Shown: positions 1-8,628 of the stretch, piece by piece
Layout of the letters: each line of letters opens with the position of its first letter
Numbering within the stretch: the stretch's first letter is position 1
Made by a program: the position numbers and the translations under genes
NCBI GenBank assembly: GCA_947498125.1
Contig: CANMJH010000005.1
Span: 1-54,391 of the forward strand
Source of the DNA: an uncultured Nioella sp.
GTDB lineage: Bacteria; Pseudomonadota; Alphaproteobacteria; Rhodobacterales; Rhodobacteraceae
Direction of reading: 5' to 3'
DNA: 54,391 nucleotides
The notes under the pieces: generated by a model
Databases searched by the model: none
The model's input: the letters and a program-made list of their open reading frames with translations, nothing else
Told to the model about the DNA's origin: nothing

Positions 1-77
1 GATAGAGGCGTACAACCTGGCCGGCGACATCATCGAAACTATTGTCAACATAATCGCCAATCAGAACGTCATTGCCG
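1..77. repeat. Terminal overlap, left copy (contig circularisation)
   Basis: These 77 bases are identical to 54315-54391 at the right end. The sequence diverges immediately after base 77. A 77-base overlap is a common short-read assembly k-mer size, so this is best read as the artefact of a circular molecule cut open. The same 77-mer also occurs at 50438-50514 inside the shared C-terminal repeat of the two secreted-protein genes, so the cut fell exactly at a branch point in the assembly graph. Confidence 0.9.
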
Positions 78-1441
78 TCCTGACCCGAGAGGGTGTCGAA
101 GCCGTCCCCTCCAACCAGAGTATTGGCCAGATCATTGCCCGTGATTGTATCGTTCCCGCCGCCGCCAATAGCGTTTTCAATCTGCGCGTTAACGGCGATC
201 GAGACATTGTTTTCAAAGCCCCCAACGTTCGAAAAGCTGCCGTCCCGCAGGTTAATTTGTTGATCCATCGAGAAGCCCGACACATCCAGAGTATCTGTAC
301 CGCCGCCGTCCCAGATGCTGAGTAAAGGGTCGGAATTAACGGTAAAGTCATAGGCTCCGCCAACATTAGAGTTGAAGCCATAGACGTTGTCCCCGGCATT
401 ATAGGACATATTCGCCCCATAAAGCTGATGCAGGGCCAGAATATCATGAAGAAGGAGGGTATCGGGCGAGCTGAAGAGATTAGAGGTTGTGTTGCTCTCA
501 TCGAAATAGCTCATCACCGTATATTGATGAGAATCTTCTGCATATTGCGCGGTATTTCCATAGGTAAACGCCACGCCTGGGGTGGCGTTGTAATCGCCGG
601 GGTGGCCCAGACCAACTGCGTGGCCGATTTCATGCAAGACAGCGAAGAAACCATATGACCCCCATGGCAACGAGGTGCCGCTGATCGAGGCATTGTTGAG
701 CCAGACATCGCCCGAATTGCTGGCCGTCGAGGCGTCGCCTGGAAAATACGCATAGGCTCCGGCCCCGTCTGTGTTGGACGTATACCCGCCAAACAGCATC
801 GTTGCGTTATTTGTCGTGCCGCCCGGATTGACCTGAGTGAAGTTCAGACCCGAAATGTTGCCAAACATGCCCAAGGCCTGCTGTACGGCGGCAATTTGAG
901 CGGCCGTCAGCGTGTCCAGCGGAACGGTTGCGCCAGTTGCATCCATGCCGGGCCCGGTCGCGCGCACCCCCCAGGTCACGGTTGCACCGGTGCCCGGGGT
1001 TGATGACCAAGACGCATCAGGGCGGATTAGGACGCCTGCCGCCATATAGGGATCATAGCTTGCCAGCGTGCCCACTGTTGCTGAGAGCCCATATTCCCCA
1101 CCGGCAGAGGATCCCCAAGATTGGGCATCCAGGAAATAGGTGCCTGTGCTGGCGGCAGTAAAGGTGACGGTGCTGAAAGTGCCCGGCGCGCTATCGTCGT
1201 CAAAAGTGACCAGATTGCCGCCGGCATCGCGGACTCTCAAATAGGTATCGTTGACGCTTTCATTTAACGCTCCGATACCGACCATGCTGAATGTATATGT
1301 TTGACCGGCCTGCAACGTGATGCCGACCCAGTCGCTTTCTGTTCCTGACGTCAGCTCGCCAAAGAAATAATCTCCGACATTCATGGTGGCAGTTGTCGCT
1401 GTGGAATTGGCGGCATCGCTGGTTTCAAGAATGTATGGCAT
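1..1441 (-). CDS. Serralysin-like M10 metalloprotease, 5' part (gene continues across the contig ends)
   Basis: Reading down from the ATG at 1441, the frame is open to base 1. It continues in frame from 54314 to the stop at 53326, for a total of about 809 residues. Residues about 15-115 look like a PPC (pre-peptidase C-terminal type) beta-sandwich. The zinc motif HEIGHAVGLGH lies near residues 269-279, with a Met-turn VMSYF near 308, both hallmarks of serralysin-type M10 peptidases. Glycine-aspartate RTX repeats (GGGGNDTITGND, GQDGNDVLIGD) follow near 425-460. Cleavable signal peptide features are absent, consistent with type I secretion, but no T1SS genes are present in the window. The 3' part carries DUF4214 repeats and a C-terminal domain almost identical to the neighbouring RTX protein. 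A strong ribosome-binding site is not evident. The enzyme would be an extracellular calcium- and zinc-dependent protease; its substrate is unknown. Confidence 0.9.
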   Translation of the reverse strand, partial: MPYILETSDAANSTATTATMNVGDYFFGELTSGTESDWVGITLQAGQTYTFSMVGIGALNESVNDTYLRVRDAGGNLVTFDDDSAPGTFSTVTFTAASTGTYFLDAQSWGSSAGGEYGLSATVGTLASYDPYMAAGVLIRPDASWSSTPGTGATVTWGVRATGPGMDATGATVPLDTLTAAQIAAVQQALGMFGNISGLNFTQVNPGGTTNNATMLFGGYTSNTDGAGAYAYFPGDASTASNSGDVWLNNASISGTSLPWGSYGFFAVLHEIGHAVGLGHPGDYNATPGVAFTYGNTAQYAEDSHQYTVMSYFDESNTTSNLFSSPDTLLLHDILALHQLYGANMSYNAGDNVYGFNSNVGGAYDFTVNSDPLLSIWDGGGTDTLDVSGFSMDQQINLRDGSFSNVGGFENNVSIAVNAQIENAIGGGGNDTITGNDLANTLVGGDGFDTLSGQDGNDVLIGDYVDNSFDDVAGQVVRLY

Positions 1442-1477
1442 GGAAGATGTCTTTCTGGGTCTTGAGGCCGTAAAGGG

Positions 1478-1690
1478 TTACGGGTCTTGTTGCGCGTCGG
1501 GGCCGCAGAGCTGTTGAACTTGGGCCCTTGCGGCCATGATCACGGCGTCTTGTTCTGCCGCTGAGATAAGCGGTGATCGTTGGTTCGCCTCTTCTAGGCG
1601 CGCCAAAGCCTCGGCGCAGGTTTTTGCGCTGAAGGGGCGTTGTGGGTTCGAAGGAAGACCCCAACTTTGGCTTGGTTTTAAACCTGACAT
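1478..1690 (-). CDS. Small hypothetical protein upstream of the metalloprotease
   Basis: This is a 70-residue frame starting at the ATG at 1690; an upstream TTG at 1756 would give 92 residues. It ends 36 bases before the protease start on the same strand, so the two could be co-transcribed. The product is mostly predicted helix (AEALARLEEANQ, AAEQDAVIMAARAQVQ) with two cysteines near residues 25 and 62, and has no signal peptide or membrane segment. I recognise no family. Serralysins are often next to a periplasmic inhibitor, but this protein lacks the export signal and size of that family, so no function is assigned. Coding status is uncertain because the start has no clear ribosome-binding site. 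Confidence 0.4.
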   Translation of the reverse strand: MSGLKPSQSWGLPSNPQRPFSAKTCAEALARLEEANQRSPLISAAEQDAVIMAARAQVQQLCGPDAQQDP

Positions 1691-2066
1691 GATCACCAAA
1701 AGGCTGTTGCTATGCGAACGTGTTCTGTCATGTTGTCTAAATTCCCTTTTGGTCAATTATTTGTCTTTGGGACGACCTGTTTGTGGAAGCTATTGTAATC
1801 TTTCCAGTTTCCAAAGTTGCCTATAAGTTGCTCGAATCAGCTACATTAAGTGGCGACGGTCGGCCATATTCCGCACATTCATGGCGTCACGCTTGTGTCA
1901 AACAGTGGGAATAAGGTAGCAATGACACTGGCAGGCTGGGCAATGTAGATTTAAGAACAATTTTTTTTGTTGGATTCTAAGTGGTGTGGAGCAAGTCGTT
2001 CTGCACGTTTTTAAAGGCTAGGCACACGATGCCGGCCATGTTTCGATTTAGCTTAGTGGTGGCCGG
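1691..2066. other. Intergenic region between divergent genes
   Basis: About 375 AT-richer bases separate the minus-strand small ORF/protease pair from the plus-strand capD-like gene. The region presumably holds divergent promoters, but I could not pick a convincing -35/-10 pair. An AACAA/TTGTT pair around an eight-T run lies near 1956-1971. No convincing ORF was found. Confidence 0.5.
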
Positions 2067-3938
2067 ATGCTGAGGTTTATTAAATCCTTAAATAGAAACC
2101 AGAAGAAGTATATTCTTCTGCTGGTTGACCTGCTTCTTATCCCAATTTCACTGATCTTTGCCCTGGGTGTTCAAACAGAACCGCTGACCCCGGTACAGAC
2201 CTTGCAGCTGGTGTTGCCGGTTTTGCCTTATATGTTGGCCCTTGGGGCCGGTTTGGCCATCGGGCTTGGCGTGTCGCAAATTCAATTGAATGCCTATGAA
2301 GGGCGCGCGCTGTTCAAGACTATTGTTTTGTCGGTCTACCTTGCCGGGGCGATGGCGGGGCTGTGCTGGTTGTTTCGTGTCGATCTGGCGCCAGGCTTGT
2401 TCGTGCTCTTTGCATTTAGCTTCTTTTTGTTTTCTGCCGCCAGCCGGGTCGTGCTGTTTCAGATCGTAACCGCGATCTACCGCCGCGAAATACCGCGCCG
2501 CCGTGTGCTGATTTATGGAGCTGGAACAACAGGGACGCAGTTGGCCACGGCCTTGCGCAGTCACGAAGAAATCGACCCGGTTGCCTTTGTTGATGACAAT
2601 ACGGCGCTGCAAGGGGTGCTGATTGCGGGGCTGCCCGTCTATACGCCGGCTAATATTGAATCCATCGTGACTGAAAAACGGATCAGCCGGGTGTTGGTGG
2701 CGATCCCGTCTCTTAGCCAGCCCAAGCAATCACAGATTGCCCGACGGTTGCAGAAAATGGGGCTGGAAGTGCAAAGCCTTCCGTCTTTTGCGCAGCTGAT
2801 CGGCGAAGAGCCACTGGTTGAAAAACTGACCCCTGTGAAGCCCGCACAATTTCTGGGTCGCGCGCCGGTGTCTACATCGCTCGGCGCCGATAGTGATAGC
2901 TATGCGGGGCGCGTGGTGCTCATTTCCGGGGCAGGGGGCTCGATCGGGTCCGAGGTGGCGCGGCAGGTTCTGACCTGTCGACCGGCCAAGCTTCTGCTCT
3001 ACGAGCTCAATGAGCTGGCGCTCTACAATATCGAAATGGAGCTACGTCCCTTCGCGGCCGATGCCAATGTCGAGATTGTGCCCGTTTTGGGGTCGGTCAC
3101 CGATCCCCGTCAGGTGCGTCAGGTCCTCACTCCGAATTCGGTCGAGGTTGTGATCCATGCTGCGGCTTACAAGCATGTCCCCCTTGTGGAAGCCAACCCG
3201 CTATCAGGGTTGGCCAATAACGTTCTGGGGACCCGGACCTTGGCACGCGAATCCGCGGCGGCCGGGGTCGAAAGATTTATTCTGATTTCGTCCGACAAGG
3301 CCGTGCGCCCTACTTCGGTTATGGGCGCCTCAAAGCGTTTGGCTGAATTGGCCGTTCAGGATCTTGCAGCGCGCTCGGACCGCACGGTGTTCACCATGGT
3401 TCGTTTCGGAAATGTGCTCGGCTCGTCAGGGTCGGTTGTGCCACTTTTCCAAGAACAGATCAGCAGGGGCGGTCCTGTGACTGTGACAGACCCCGGGGTG
3501 AAGCGTTATTTTATGACGGTTCGCGAGGCTGTTCACCTTGTTCTGCGCGCTGGTGCGATGGCCGAAGGGGGCGAGGTTTTTGTTTTAGATATGGGCGAAG
3601 AAATCTCGATCCTGCAGCTTGCACGGCAAGTGATCGAAAGCTCGGGCTACACGGTTCGCGATGAAGACGCCCCTGAAGGTGATATCGAGATTGAATTCAC
3701 CGGGCTAAGGCCGGGTGAGAAACTGTATGAAGAACTGACACTTAGCCGAGATCGTCTGACAACAGCGCACCCCAAAATCTTCTGCGCCCGAGAAAATAGC
3801 TTGTCTGAAATCGAGGTGGCGGCGGCGTTGCGTGGTCTTCGCGAGGCGATTGCGGCAGGCAATTCCGAGGCGGCGCTGGAGGTCGTGAAACGGTGGATCG
3901 AAGGGCCTGACAGCCCATCAGCGCGTCGTCATGGGTAA
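2067..3938 (+). CDS. CapD/WbpM-type membrane nucleotide-sugar 4,6-dehydratase
   Basis: This 623-residue protein matches the length and layout of the CapD/WbpM/FlmA-like family, which acts on UDP-N-acetylhexosamines such as UDP-GlcNAc (4,6-dehydration, sometimes with epimerisation). The N-terminus has four hydrophobic segments within residues 12-135. A first nucleotide-binding-like domain starts at about 146 (VLIYGAGTTGTQ). The catalytic short-chain dehydrogenase domain starts near 284 (ISGAGGSIGSEVARQ). SSDKAVRPTSVMGASKR near 408 contains the family's SxK variant of the YxxxK motif, and LRPGEKLYEEL near 550 is the conserved C-terminal motif. It probably makes a 6-deoxy-4-keto-HexNAc precursor for the polysaccharide at the inner membrane. 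It stands alone, 126 bases upstream of the yjb block. Substrate specificity cannot be read from sequence. Confidence 0.9.
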   Translation: MLRFIKSLNRNQKKYILLLVDLLLIPISLIFALGVQTEPLTPVQTLQLVLPVLPYMLALGAGLAIGLGVSQIQLNAYEGRALFKTIVLSVYLAGAMAGLCWLFRVDLAPGLFVLFAFSFFLFSAASRVVLFQIVTAIYRREIPRRRVLIYGAGTTGTQLATALRSHEEIDPVAFVDDNTALQGVLIAGLPVYTPANIESIVTEKRISRVLVAIPSLSQPKQSQIARRLQKMGLEVQSLPSFAQLIGEEPLVEKLTPVKPAQFLGRAPVSTSLGADSDSYAGRVVLISGAGGSIGSEVARQVLTCRPAKLLLYELNELALYNIEMELRPFAADANVEIVPVLGSVTDPRQVRQVLTPNSVEVVIHAAAYKHVPLVEANPLSGLANNVLGTRTLARESAAAGVERFILISSDKAVRPTSVMGASKRLAELAVQDLAARSDRTVFTMVRFGNVLGSSGSVVPLFQEQISRGGPVTVTDPGVKRYFMTVREAVHLVLRAGAMAEGGEVFVLDMGEEISILQLARQVIESSGYTVRDEDAPEGDIEIEFTGLRPGEKLYEELTLSRDRLTTAHPKIFCARENSLSEIEVAAALRGLREAIAAGNSEAALEVVKRWIEGPDSPSARRHG

Positions 3939-4051
3939 GCCTTATTTTTCGGGCCGGACCGGCATCTGTAACCCGAATGTCGCGGTGGCAGAAAACCAGA
4001 GTGCGCGCCGCTTGATCCTTCAATGAATCCCGTGCTCTAAGGGCGCTAAAC

Positions 4052-4057
4052 AGGAGG
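4052..4057 (+). promoter_or_regulatory. Strong Shine-Dalgarno fixing a GTG start
   Basis: A perfect AGGAGG lies seven bases before the GTG at 4065. It settles the start of the YjbH-like gene at a non-ATG codon and yields a clean signal peptide. Confidence 0.8.
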
Positions 4058-4064
4058 CATCTCT

Positions 4065-6233
4065 GTGCGTGCAGGAATAAAAAAGAGCAGGAGCGCAGGA
4101 CGCTTTTTGAGAACTGCCGCCGCGGTCGTTTTATCGGTATGCGCGGGGTCGGCAGCTTGGGCGGATGGTATTTGGGGAAACCCGACCACGGCGCCGCGAA
4201 CAACCCTTAATTTCTACGGCTCGGCCGGGTTGATTGATATGCCATCGGCCAATGTGATGCCGGATGGTGAATTTTCGACAACCGTTTCGTATTTTGGCGG
4301 TGTGCTTCGTAATACGCTGACCTTCCAGATCGCGCCGCGCCTGTCGGGCTCGTTCCGCTATGCCGGGATTGAAGGTCTGAACCTGGCCGGTTTCGAGACC
4401 TATTACGACCGTAGCTTTGATTTGCGTTATCAGCTGCTTGAGCAGCAAGATGGGGGCTGGTGGCCTTCGGTTGCAATTGGCCTGCAGGATTTTGTCGGCA
4501 CCGGCATCTATGCGGGTGAATATATCGTCGCCAGCCGGACATTCGGCGATACGCTGACCGTGACAGGCGGTGTTGGCTGGGGCCGGCTTGGCAGCTATAA
4601 TTCGTTTGGCTCCCCCTTCAGTGAGACACGCCCGTCTTTCGTGCCCGGTGATACGGGCGGCGAGTTTTCGGTAGATCAGTGGTTCAGGGGGTCGGCGGCT
4701 TTCTTTGGCGGTATTGAATGGCAACCCACCGACCGGTTGGGATTTGTGGTGGAATATTCCTCGGATGCTTATGATTCCGAAACCGCGCAGGGCGTCTTTG
4801 AACATAGATCGCCTTGGAACTTTGGCGTGGAATATCAGATGAACCCGTCAACGCGGGTTGGGGCTTATTATCTTTATGGATCTGAGGTTGGGATTAACCT
4901 TGCCTTCAGCTTCAATCCGAACCGCCCACCGGTTCCAACAAGTTATCGACCCGTGCCCGAGCCTTTGGCAGTGCGCCCAGACCCTAGGGAATATCCTGAG
5001 CTTTGGACAACGGATTGGATCGACGATCCGCGTGCGCGACCTGCGCTTGGTGAACGGTTGAGCGCGGAGCTGGAAGGGCAGGGGCAAACGCTGATTGCCT
5101 ATGAACTGCAGCCGCATCAGGCCGAAATTCGCATTGAAAATAATCGGTACCGGGCTGTCGCGCAGGCTTTGGGCCGCAGCGCCCGGATCATGGCAGATGT
5201 TCTGCCGCCCTCGGTCGAGACGTTCGAGATTACCTTGGTTGAAGCGGGCTTGCCGGTTTCAACCATGACCCTGCGCCGTTCGGATCTGGAGGCCCTAGAG
5301 CAAGAACCAGATTCCGTCGAAGCTTTGCAGACATTGGTGGGTTTCACGGCGGCTACGCCAACCCAAGAAGAAGATCTGGTTGCCGGGCTTTATCCACGGT
5401 TCGACTGGTTTTTGCGCCCCTATACGCGCGCCAGTTATTTTGACCCGGATAACCCAATTTTGATGAATCTGGGCATTCGTCTGGGCGGATCTTATGAATT
5501 CCGGCCCGGATGGCGTGTTGATGGCGCGTTGACTTATCGCCTTGCGGGCAATCTCGATCGGGCGCGCACCTCAAGCTCGGTCTTGCCGAATGTACGCACA
5601 TCTGCACCGCTTTATGATCGTCATGATGGTGTCGCATTGGAAACGTTGACTGTGAGCCATGCCAGACCATTGGGAAATGATTTTTATGGCCGGATTACAG
5701 CAGGGTATCTGGAACGCATGTATGCGGGTGTGTCGGCCGAGCTGCTCTGGCGGCCCGTCGCAAGCCGCCTCGCCCTGGGGGCCGAGATCAATTATGCGGC
5801 CATGCGCGACACCAATCTGGGATTTGGTCTGCAAGAATATGACGTCATCACGGGCCATGTCTCGGCTTATTATGACATGTCCAATGGCTATCATCTGCAA
5901 GTCGATGCCGGTCGGTATCTGGCGGGCGACTGGGGCGCGACCGTTACGGTCGACCGCGAGTTCCGCAATGGCTGGCGGGTCGGGGCGTTTATGACAATGA
6001 CCGATGTTTCCGCAGAAGATTTCGGCGAAGGTTCTTTTGACAAGGGCATCCGCTTTTCTATTCCAGTGTCCTGGTTCACGGGTGAACCAAGCCAGCGCGG
6101 GGTCGGGACAACCATCCGGCCTGTAACGCGAGATGGCGGCGCGCGGCTGTCTGTTCCCGATCGCCTCTATGGTCGGGTGCGTGAGGGCCATTTGCATAAT
6201 ATTGATGATCAATGGGCACGGGTATGGCGATGA
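4065..6233 (+). CDS. yjbH: YjbH-family outer-membrane exopolysaccharide protein
   Basis: This 722-residue protein starts at a GTG with a perfect AGGAGG. Residues 1-33 form a signal peptide ending in SAAWA. The mature N-terminus contains the YjbH-type stretch NFYGSAGLIDMPSANVMPDG, followed by alternating beta strands typical of an outer-membrane barrel. Aromatic beta strands recur near the C-terminus, which itself ends in a hydrophilic tail. YjbH/GfcD proteins work with YjbF (lipoprotein) and the small YjbE in secretion of exopolysaccharide or group 4 capsule, although the mechanism is not well settled. Here the yjbF-like gene overlaps its 3' end (ATGA) and a yjbE-like gene follows, so the block is yjbH-yjbF-yjbE. 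I saw no yjbG-like gene. Confidence 0.88.
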   Translation: MRAGIKKSRSAGRFLRTAAAVVLSVCAGSAAWADGIWGNPTTAPRTTLNFYGSAGLIDMPSANVMPDGEFSTTVSYFGGVLRNTLTFQIAPRLSGSFRYAGIEGLNLAGFETYYDRSFDLRYQLLEQQDGGWWPSVAIGLQDFVGTGIYAGEYIVASRTFGDTLTVTGGVGWGRLGSYNSFGSPFSETRPSFVPGDTGGEFSVDQWFRGSAAFFGGIEWQPTDRLGFVVEYSSDAYDSETAQGVFEHRSPWNFGVEYQMNPSTRVGAYYLYGSEVGINLAFSFNPNRPPVPTSYRPVPEPLAVRPDPREYPELWTTDWIDDPRARPALGERLSAELEGQGQTLIAYELQPHQAEIRIENNRYRAVAQALGRSARIMADVLPPSVETFEITLVEAGLPVSTMTLRRSDLEALEQEPDSVEALQTLVGFTAATPTQEEDLVAGLYPRFDWFLRPYTRASYFDPDNPILMNLGIRLGGSYEFRPGWRVDGALTYRLAGNLDRARTSSSVLPNVRTSAPLYDRHDGVALETLTVSHARPLGNDFYGRITAGYLERMYAGVSAELLWRPVASRLALGAEINYAAMRDTNLGFGLQEYDVITGHVSAYYDMSNGYHLQVDAGRYLAGDWGATVTVDREFRNGWRVGAFMTMTDVSAEDFGEGSFDKGIRFSIPVSWFTGEPSQRGVGTTIRPVTRDGGARLSVPDRLYGRVREGHLHNIDDQWARVWR

Positions 6234-6919
6234 AAATGAAGCTGTCTCGTTGGATTGGATATGGTCTTGTGTGCCTGACGCTTGCCGGTTGCGGTGGACA
6301 AGGCCAGGAAACGGATACGTTCGTCGCGGCTGTTCGCCAGATTGGTGGTGGGCTTTTTAATCGCGGAGCAGAGCAGGCTCCGGGATTTACGGCCACGCGC
6401 GCGTCTCTTAACGAAGCGGGCATTACGCAGCCAGTTTTGGTTGCTCGATTTGAGGAGGCAGGGATTCATGCTGGCCTTCTGGAATTCAGAGACACCCGCG
6501 ACGTGACAATCTGGCGTAGTCTGGACGGGAATACGATCAGCACGGCGGGCGGCGCTTTGCGCAACACACGTGGATTTGGGATTGATTTGCACAGTCTTGA
6601 GACCGCGCCCTTAGAGCGGGCCTTGTCGGCGGCGACAGCGGCGGAATATAGCCGTTTTTATCGCGTTTTGGATGGTCAAAACCAATTGCGGGCTATTCGG
6701 CTATACTGTCAGCTATCCCCTGCTGGTGCGGAACGTGTAGATATACTGGGGCGCGCCTATAGCACGACTCGGTTTGACGAATCCTGTTACGTTGATGGTG
6801 AGCCCGTTGCCTTGTTTGAAAACACGTATTGGCGCGGCAGTGGCGGTGAAATCTGGCAATCCCGACAGTGGGCTGGCCCTGAATTAGGCTATGCAGACTT
6901 AGAACGCTTGATAAATTAG
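6230..6919 (+). CDS. yjbF: YjbF-like exopolysaccharide lipoprotein
   Basis: The ATG at 6230 overlaps the yjbH stop (ATGA) and gives a short lipoprotein signal with lipobox LAGC at residues 17-20; alternative in-frame ATGs lie at 6212 and 6224. The mature protein of about 210 residues contains tryptophan-rich pieces such as TIWRSLDGNTIST and a C-terminal YWRGSGGEIWQSRQW, typical of the YjbF/GfcB family. It should be a periplasm-facing lipoprotein acting with YjbH in exopolysaccharide secretion. The family call rests on lipobox, size, tryptophan pattern and the YjbH neighbour rather than on an alignment. Confidence 0.82.
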   Translation: MKMKLSRWIGYGLVCLTLAGCGGQGQETDTFVAAVRQIGGGLFNRGAEQAPGFTATRASLNEAGITQPVLVARFEEAGIHAGLLEFRDTRDVTIWRSLDGNTISTAGGALRNTRGFGIDLHSLETAPLERALSAATAAEYSRFYRVLDGQNQLRAIRLYCQLSPAGAERVDILGRAYSTTRFDESCYVDGEPVALFENTYWRGSGGEIWQSRQWAGPELGYADLERLIN

Positions 6920-6958
6920 CAAAGGGGCAAATTTTAGCCGATGAAGTGTGGCTCTACA

Positions 6959-6987
6959 TTGAACTGAAAATGCGCCCATGATAGATC
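6959..6987 (+). promoter_or_regulatory. Possible sigma70-type promoter for the yjbE-like gene
   Basis: TTGAAC and TAGATC are separated by 17 bases and lie 31 bases upstream of the ATG at 7018. Each box matches the sigma70 consensus at four of six positions. If real, the small protein would be transcribed separately from yjbHF, perhaps more strongly. Confidence 0.3.
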
Positions 6988-7017
6988 CTATTTTAAATTC
7001 TCTTGGAGACTGAATCA

Positions 7018-7356
7018 ATGAAACTTACGAAAGCATTTTTTGCGACAGCAGCCGCAGCTGCTTTTTTTGCCACCGGTGCAAACGCTCTGAGCGTTGACCA
7101 GTGCAACGAGCTTGGCGGCTCTGTCGATCTCGCGGCCGCTCAGTGTATCCTGACAGCCGCGCAAGAAGAAGAAGCGCGCGCAGCTGGCTGGCTGCCCGGT
7201 GGGGCAACCGCAGGCGCAGCTGCTGGCCTTGGCGGCGTTGCTGCCATTCCTGCAGGCGCTTTGGCCGCAGGTGCTGGCCTCTTCCTCGCCGTTGTTGTGA
7301 TTGGCGATGATGGTACCACAACGACCACGACCACGACGGCTGCATCCGGCGGTTAA
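7018..7356 (+). CDS. Small secreted YjbE/GfcA-like threonine-tailed protein
   Basis: This 112-residue protein starts at the ATG at 7018, with GGAG nine bases upstream. The signal peptide ends near residue 24 (ATGANA). The mature part has two cysteines (near 29 and 43), a glycine/alanine-rich hydrophobic stretch from about 63 to 95, and the tail GDDGTTTTTTTTAASGG. From memory, E. coli YjbE has the same design: small and exported, with a Gly/Ala-rich centre and a polythreonine end. Its position after yjbH-yjbF supports the link. Function is unknown even in E. coli. Low-complexity sequence makes family assignment uncertain. Confidence 0.6.
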   Translation: MKLTKAFFATAAAAAFFATGANALSVDQCNELGGSVDLAAAQCILTAAQEEEARAAGWLPGGATAGAAAGLGGVAAIPAGALAAGAGLFLAVVVIGDDGTTTTTTTTAASGG

Positions 7357-7372
7357 GGTCTGCACGATTATT

Positions 7373-7405
7373 GGTTAGGCCTGCCCATACTCGGGAGGCC
7401 TAACC
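7373..7405 (+). terminator. Hairpin after the yjb block
   Basis: GGTTAGGCCT at 7373-7382 pairs perfectly with AGGCCTAACC at 7396-7405. Inside the loop, CCC can pair with GGG across a bulged G. There is no T-run after it. It is a probable transcription end or mRNA-stabilising structure for the yjbE-like gene. Confidence 0.55.
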
Positions 7406-7577
7406 ACCCCTGCATTTACTTAACATAATAAACCTTACGGGGGCATTTCCCGGGACTGATTCTGTCTTTTCACTATGAATTAAGACGTGTCTTCCCCCTC
7501 CCTAGGCTGTTTTTGGCGCCACGGTTCATCATTTAATGAGTTTAGTGGGTGGAGCCTAAAGTTGAGAGTTTGATTTT

Positions 7578-8558
7578 ATGCTGACTGTAAACCCCAACAC
7601 ATCTTCTTCCGCCGAAGTTGGGAGGCGGACAATCCGGCTTGAAGCGGAATCGCTTATGGCATTTGCAGATGCATTGCCTGCTGATTTTCCGGCGGCCGTT
7701 GATCTGGTTCTGAAGACCTCGGGACGCCTTATCGTGTCCGGTATGGGAAAATCAGGTCACATCGGCCGCAAAATGGCCGCGACTTTTGCGTCCACAGGCA
7801 CCCCGTCGTTCTTTGTACACCCTGCCGAGGCCAGTCACGGTGATCTGGGCATGGTGACGCCAGATGACGTCTGCCTGCTGATTTCCAACTCGGGCGAGAC
7901 CACTGAGCTGGGTGATTTGATCGCGCATTGTTCGCGGTTTTCCATCCCGATGATCTCTATCTCCAAACGTCCCGAAAGCACGTTGATGCGGGCGGCCACG
8001 ATGCGCCTGACATTGCCTGACCTTCCCGAGGTCTGCGCGATCGGCATGGCGCCAACAACGTCGACCACTCTGACGCTTGCACTGGGTGATGCATTGGCGG
8101 TGGCCCTGATGGAACAGCGCAGCTTTTTGCCTGAACATTTCCAGACCTATCATCCGGGCGGGAAACTAGGGGCGCGTTTGGCCAATGCGGCTCAATTGAT
8201 GCATGGCAATGGAACAGAGGCTCTGCCGCTGGTGGACGATGCCACGTCGATGGCAGATGTTATCCTGGTTATGACATCGCATGGGTTTGGTGTTGCAGGT
8301 GTCACCGACGAAGCTGGCTGCTTGACGGGTGTTATCTCGGATGGTGACTTGCGTCGTAACATGGTTGGCTTGCTTGACCAAAAAGCCGTCGATGTTGCGA
8401 CCCCCAATCCAATTACAATTTCCAAAGAGACATTGGCGGCAGAAGCTCTGGCGATCATGAACAAAAACAAGATCGGCGCGCTTTTTGTTGTGGATGATGA
8501 AAAGAAGCCAGTCGGTATTTTACATGTGCATGATTGCCTGCGGGCTGGCGTTGCATAA
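7578..8558 (+). CDS. kpsF: D-arabinose-5-phosphate isomerase (KpsF/KdsD/GutQ family)
   Basis: This 326-residue protein has full family length. A SIS isomerase domain covers about residues 40-180 (VSGMGKSGHIGRK, SNSGETTEL). Two CBS domains follow at about 205-262 and 270-326. The enzyme interconverts ribulose 5-phosphate and arabinose 5-phosphate, the first committed step to Kdo. It heads a set continuing with a CMP-Kdo synthetase and KdsA, which is the usual way capsule loci duplicate Kdo supply. The gene starts 173 bases after the yjb hairpin, so it probably has its own promoter. The final HAD phosphatase step (KdsC) is not in this set. Confidence 0.92.
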   Translation: MLTVNPNTSSSAEVGRRTIRLEAESLMAFADALPADFPAAVDLVLKTSGRLIVSGMGKSGHIGRKMAATFASTGTPSFFVHPAEASHGDLGMVTPDDVCLLISNSGETTELGDLIAHCSRFSIPMISISKRPESTLMRAATMRLTLPDLPEVCAIGMAPTTSTTLTLALGDALAVALMEQRSFLPEHFQTYHPGGKLGARLANAAQLMHGNGTEALPLVDDATSMADVILVMTSHGFGVAGVTDEAGCLTGVISDGDLRRNMVGLLDQKAVDVATPNPITISKETLAAEALAIMNKNKIGALFVVDDEKKPVGILHVHDCLRAGVA

Positions 8559-8628
8559 CGAAGCAATCTGCCGGTACGAATAGTTTGAACCCGGCGCTGC
8601 TGCATTCGAAAATGAGGTAAGACAGACA

